Source: Clostridium sp. UBA3947 (GTDB taxonomy: Bacteria > Bacillota > Clostridia > Clostridiales > Clostridiaceae). From it: a stretch of DNA of 14,658 nucleotides. The notes under the pieces are model-generated. The model was not told the DNA's origin, made no database searches, and saw only the letters and a list, made by a program, of their open reading frames with translations. Location: the NCBI GenBank assembly GCA_002385545.1, contig DGDR01000051.1, positions 1 to 14,658 of the forward strand, read 5' to 3'. Shown in pieces: positions 13,179 through 14,658 of this stretch. Within the stretch, counting starts at the first letter, position 1. Every line of letters begins with the position of its first letter. The translations under genes and the position numbers were made by a program.

Positions 13179-13916
13179 CTAATTCTGGCATTTCACAAAG
13201 AAGTAACCTGCAGCATTTGCGGTGTCCTGAGAAACACGCCAGTTGGCACCATTATTATTATACCACTTGCTAGGCTCATTATAGACGCTTCTATCAACAT
13301 AATAAGCAAAGTCTATTACGTCGTCCTTTGCAACAGTAATAGTAGCCTTATAAACTATCTCACTTATAGAGCCGTTATTATTATAGCATACTCTAGTCAT
13401 TTCTATGTCCTTAGGATCCTTCCAACCGTTTGTTCCATAATGAAGAGTAACTTTATAGGGTTTTATTTCTTTATTTGAACTCTCATATTCATGCAATGGC
13501 TTAAGATAAACATCGCTTATTTCTATGGTATATGTAACGGTATCTACATTTCCATTGCCAACAGGGATATGATAGTCCTTACCACCATTATTGTCCCAAT
13601 GTATACCTTGACTACCTAGGTTGTACTTAATGGCATAGTCTATGGTAGAGTTTCTTGGAACATATACAGTAGCTTCATAGTACATGTCATCTGGATAGCT
13701 TAAAAACCTTGTGTCCATCTTTACGTCCTTAATATCCTGCCAGCCGTTAATTCCGTAGTGTAGGATTACGCTATCTACATAACGATCCCTATAATAGTCA
13801 CCCTTGATGGAAATTTTGTAAGGCACTAAGTCAGTATCTGCTTTTGCAGTAAATGGTATAGTGATACCAGCTATGAGTAAAATAGCGCCTAAAGTTAAAG
13901 GTATAATTTTTTTCAT
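13179..13916 (-). CDS. Secreted tandem CBM25-like starch-binding protein
   Basis: The 245-aa product starts with a Sec signal peptide (Lys-Lys, hydrophobic 4-19, then FTAKA with cleavage expected after residue 26). The mature part is two copies of a starch-binding-like module: copy one VILHYGINGW (50-59) with HWDNNGGKDYHI (106-117), copy two VTLHYGTNGW (156-165) with WYNNNGANWRV (218-228). The W/HYG-NGW and W-NNG-W aromatic pattern is typical of CBM25/CBM53 modules that bind alpha-1,4-glucans, usually attached to amylases. No catalytic domain, cell-wall anchor or lipobox is present, so it is an exported stand-alone binder. ATG 13916 has GGAGG with 6-nt spacing. The promoter is described separately. 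A link to starch is inferred from the fold pattern. Confidence 0.85.
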   Translation of the reverse strand: MKKIIPLTLGAILLIAGITIPFTAKADTDLVPYKISIKGDYYRDRYVDSVILHYGINGWQDIKDVKMDTRFLSYPDDMYYEATVYVPRNSTIDYAIKYNLGSQGIHWDNNGGKDYHIPVGNGNVDTVTYTIEISDVYLKPLHEYESSNKEIKPYKVTLHYGTNGWKDPKDIEMTRVCYNNNGSISEIVYKATITVAKDDVIDFAYYVDRSVYNEPSKWYNNNGANWRVSQDTANAAGYFFVKCQN

Positions 13917-13961
13917 TGAAATCCTCCCTTCCTAGTTTATTACCTAAAGTATTCAATAACG

Positions 13962-13990
13962 ATTTTAATGGGAGATTACATAAATGTCAA
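13962..13990 (-). promoter_or_regulatory. Promoter of the starch-binding protein gene
   Basis: On the minus strand TTGACA (13990-13985), 17-bp spacer, TAAAAT (13967-13962). About 27-40 bp further upstream TGTAAACATTTATA (14030-14017) resembles half of a cre box but lacks the central CG, so catabolite control is only a possibility. Confidence 0.75.
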
Positions 13991-14083
13991 AATAAGGAAG
14001 TGTTGTAAAATTTGGATATAAATGTTTACAAATAAAGAAAGCAATTTTTTTCAAGGAAATGCTATATTGGATATAAAGAAAAT

Positions 14084-14116
14084 AAAAGAAGCCCCTGCTA
14101 GCACAAGAGCTTCCTT
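14084..14116 (-). terminator. Minus-strand intrinsic terminator of the RNA candidate
   Basis: Read on the minus strand, AAGGAAGCTCTTG (14116-14104) pairs over 13 bp with CAGGGGCTTCTTT (14097-14085) around a 6-nt loop, followed by TTTATTTTC. Three of the pairs are G-U, so the stem is much weaker on the plus strand (A-C mismatches). This asymmetry shows which strand is transcribed. Confidence 0.75.
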
Positions 14117-14178
14117 ATAAGGTCTTTTCTCATAAGTGTTTTAAGCAACATGAGGGGATGTTGGTTAATTCATATCTT
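14084..14178 (-). ncRNA. Candidate small RNA or leader RNA, about 95 nt
   Basis: Between a consensus promoter and a terminator lie about 95 nt with no open reading frame. Hairpin 1 is formed by CAACAT (14163-14158) with ATGTTG (14151-14146), extended beyond a C-C mismatch by TTAA with TTAA; its loop is CCCCTC (14157-14152). An A-rich single-stranded linker and the terminator hairpin follow. The C-rich loop is typical of Gram-positive small RNAs that pair with Shine-Dalgarno sequences (RsaE/RoxS class, though no sequence similarity is claimed). Alternatively, CCCCU of the loop can pair with AGGGG of the terminator 3' arm, which would be attenuation of a longer transcript toward the starch-binding gene. 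I know no matching Rfam family. Confidence 0.5.
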
Positions 14179-14184
14179 ACTTAC

Positions 14185-14213
14185 ATAATAACAGTAAACT
14201 AAAAAGTTGTCAA
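14185..14213 (-). promoter_or_regulatory. Minus-strand promoter of the RNA candidate
   Basis: TTGACA (14213-14208), 17-bp spacer, TATTAT (14190-14185) with TGT directly before it (extended -10). As strong as the pflB promoter by eye. No protein gene begins within 260 bp downstream on that strand, and the starch-binding gene has its own promoter. Confidence 0.75.
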
Positions 14214-14374
14214 TAATAATTATTAAATAACAAGTATTTAATCTGAAGTATAATAACTAAATTTGGAACCCTATTTTAGTCCAATGCATATATAAGTATT
14301 GTAATATGCAGATATCAAGATCTATTTTAAGGTAACCTGATTATCTCATATAAAACTATTTAGGAGATGTTGCC

Positions 14375-14644
14375 ATGAGTAATATCCGAGTTATGTTCTT
14401 CAAAAAAGGATACAAGGAGCCCCTATTTACTGCTAAAGAAATCAATGAAAGAGTAATTAAGGAGCAAAGAGATTTACCAACTATAGATTGTGGCTATGAA
14501 GATTTAGACACAGAAAAGGATGCAATGATTTTACAGATGTACATGCAGTCAGACAGATTGGAACTAAGAAATGGGCTTTATAAAGTTTTAGGAAGAAGAT
14601 TTAAAGCTACATCACCTAGGGCTCTTTGGATTGAAGTTGTTTAG
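14375..14644 (+). CDS. Unknown small protein, 89 aa
   Basis: I do not recognise this protein. ATG 14375 has AGGAG (14362-14366) with 8-nt spacing. The product is soluble and charged; it starts SNIRVMFFKKGYKEP, has a helical acidic middle (DLDTEKDAMILQMYMQSD) and ends with YKVLGRRFKATSPRALWIEVV. The N- and C-terminal beta-prone segments around a helix suggest a small alpha/beta fold. A single cysteine (Cys39) is present. No gene follows within the window (14 bases remain), so operon context is unknown. Confidence 0.7.
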   Translation: MSNIRVMFFKKGYKEPLFTAKEINERVIKEQRDLPTIDCGYEDLDTEKDAMILQMYMQSDRLELRNGLYKVLGRRFKATSPRALWIEVV

Positions 14645-14658
14645 TGTAAAATATAAAT

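Larger units (their letters stand above)
13991..14374. other. Gene-free stretch before the last gene
   Basis: No protein-coding gene is seen. It holds a minus-strand promoter, a likely ~95-nt RNA and its terminator (listed separately), and on the plus side a possible TATAAT (14249-14254) for the last gene without a convincing -35 box. Bases 13991-14083 are AT-rich with no clear structure except the weak cre-like half site. Confidence 0.55.

Overview
The window looks like chromosomal DNA from a low-GC, anaerobic, Clostridium-type Firmicute. The evidence is the AT-rich base and codon use, strong purine-rich ribosome binding sites (AGGAGG type), frequent TTG/GTG starts, U-tailed intrinsic terminators, pyruvate formate-lyase, DegV and LiaF-C family proteins, and a CcpA-type cre site. 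No species is claimed. I see no insertion sequence, phage, CRISPR array, rRNA or tRNA. It is mostly a housekeeping region with several small or poorly described genes in between.

Layout. (1) 3-497: 3' part of a TerC-family membrane protein, cut by the window edge. (2) 498-1220: a 380-base intergenic stretch with two inverted repeats, an extended -10 promoter and a consensus-matching cre box, then a 69-aa unknown protein and two terminators. (3) 1238-3154, minus strand: chorismate synthase (aroC), its terminator, and immediately behind it a cytoplasmic FG-GAP-like/TPR protein. (4) 3155-5771: divergent control region and pyruvate formate-lyase (pflB) with a near-perfect promoter and its own terminator; no activase gene (pflA) lies beside it. 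(5) 5807-7699: a YfmL-type DEAD-box helicase and a stand-alone translation initiation factor IF3 gene, both linked to ribosome function. (6) 7733-10265: a D-2-hydroxyacid dehydrogenase, a soluble LiaF-C-like protein and an epoxyqueuosine reductase (tRNA queuosine synthesis). (7) 10421-13155: zinc-ribbon protein, short Na/Pi transporter, DegV fatty-acid-binding protein and an unknown 134-aa protein, closed by a bidirectional terminator. (8) 13179-14644: a secreted tandem starch-binding-module protein on the minus strand, a gene-free stretch that appears to encode a ~95-nt minus-strand RNA, and a small unknown plus-strand gene.

The most notable points are: (a) the IF3 gene probably starts at an AUA codon, in keeping with the IF3 autoregulation known elsewhere, yet it lacks its usual rpmI-rplT partners; (b) between the starch-binding protein and the last gene lies an undescribed RNA candidate with a consensus promoter, a hairpin exposing a CCCCUC loop, and a terminator whose G-U pairs only work on the minus strand; (c) the gene after aroC starts directly behind the aroC terminator, so it may be expressed by read-through.
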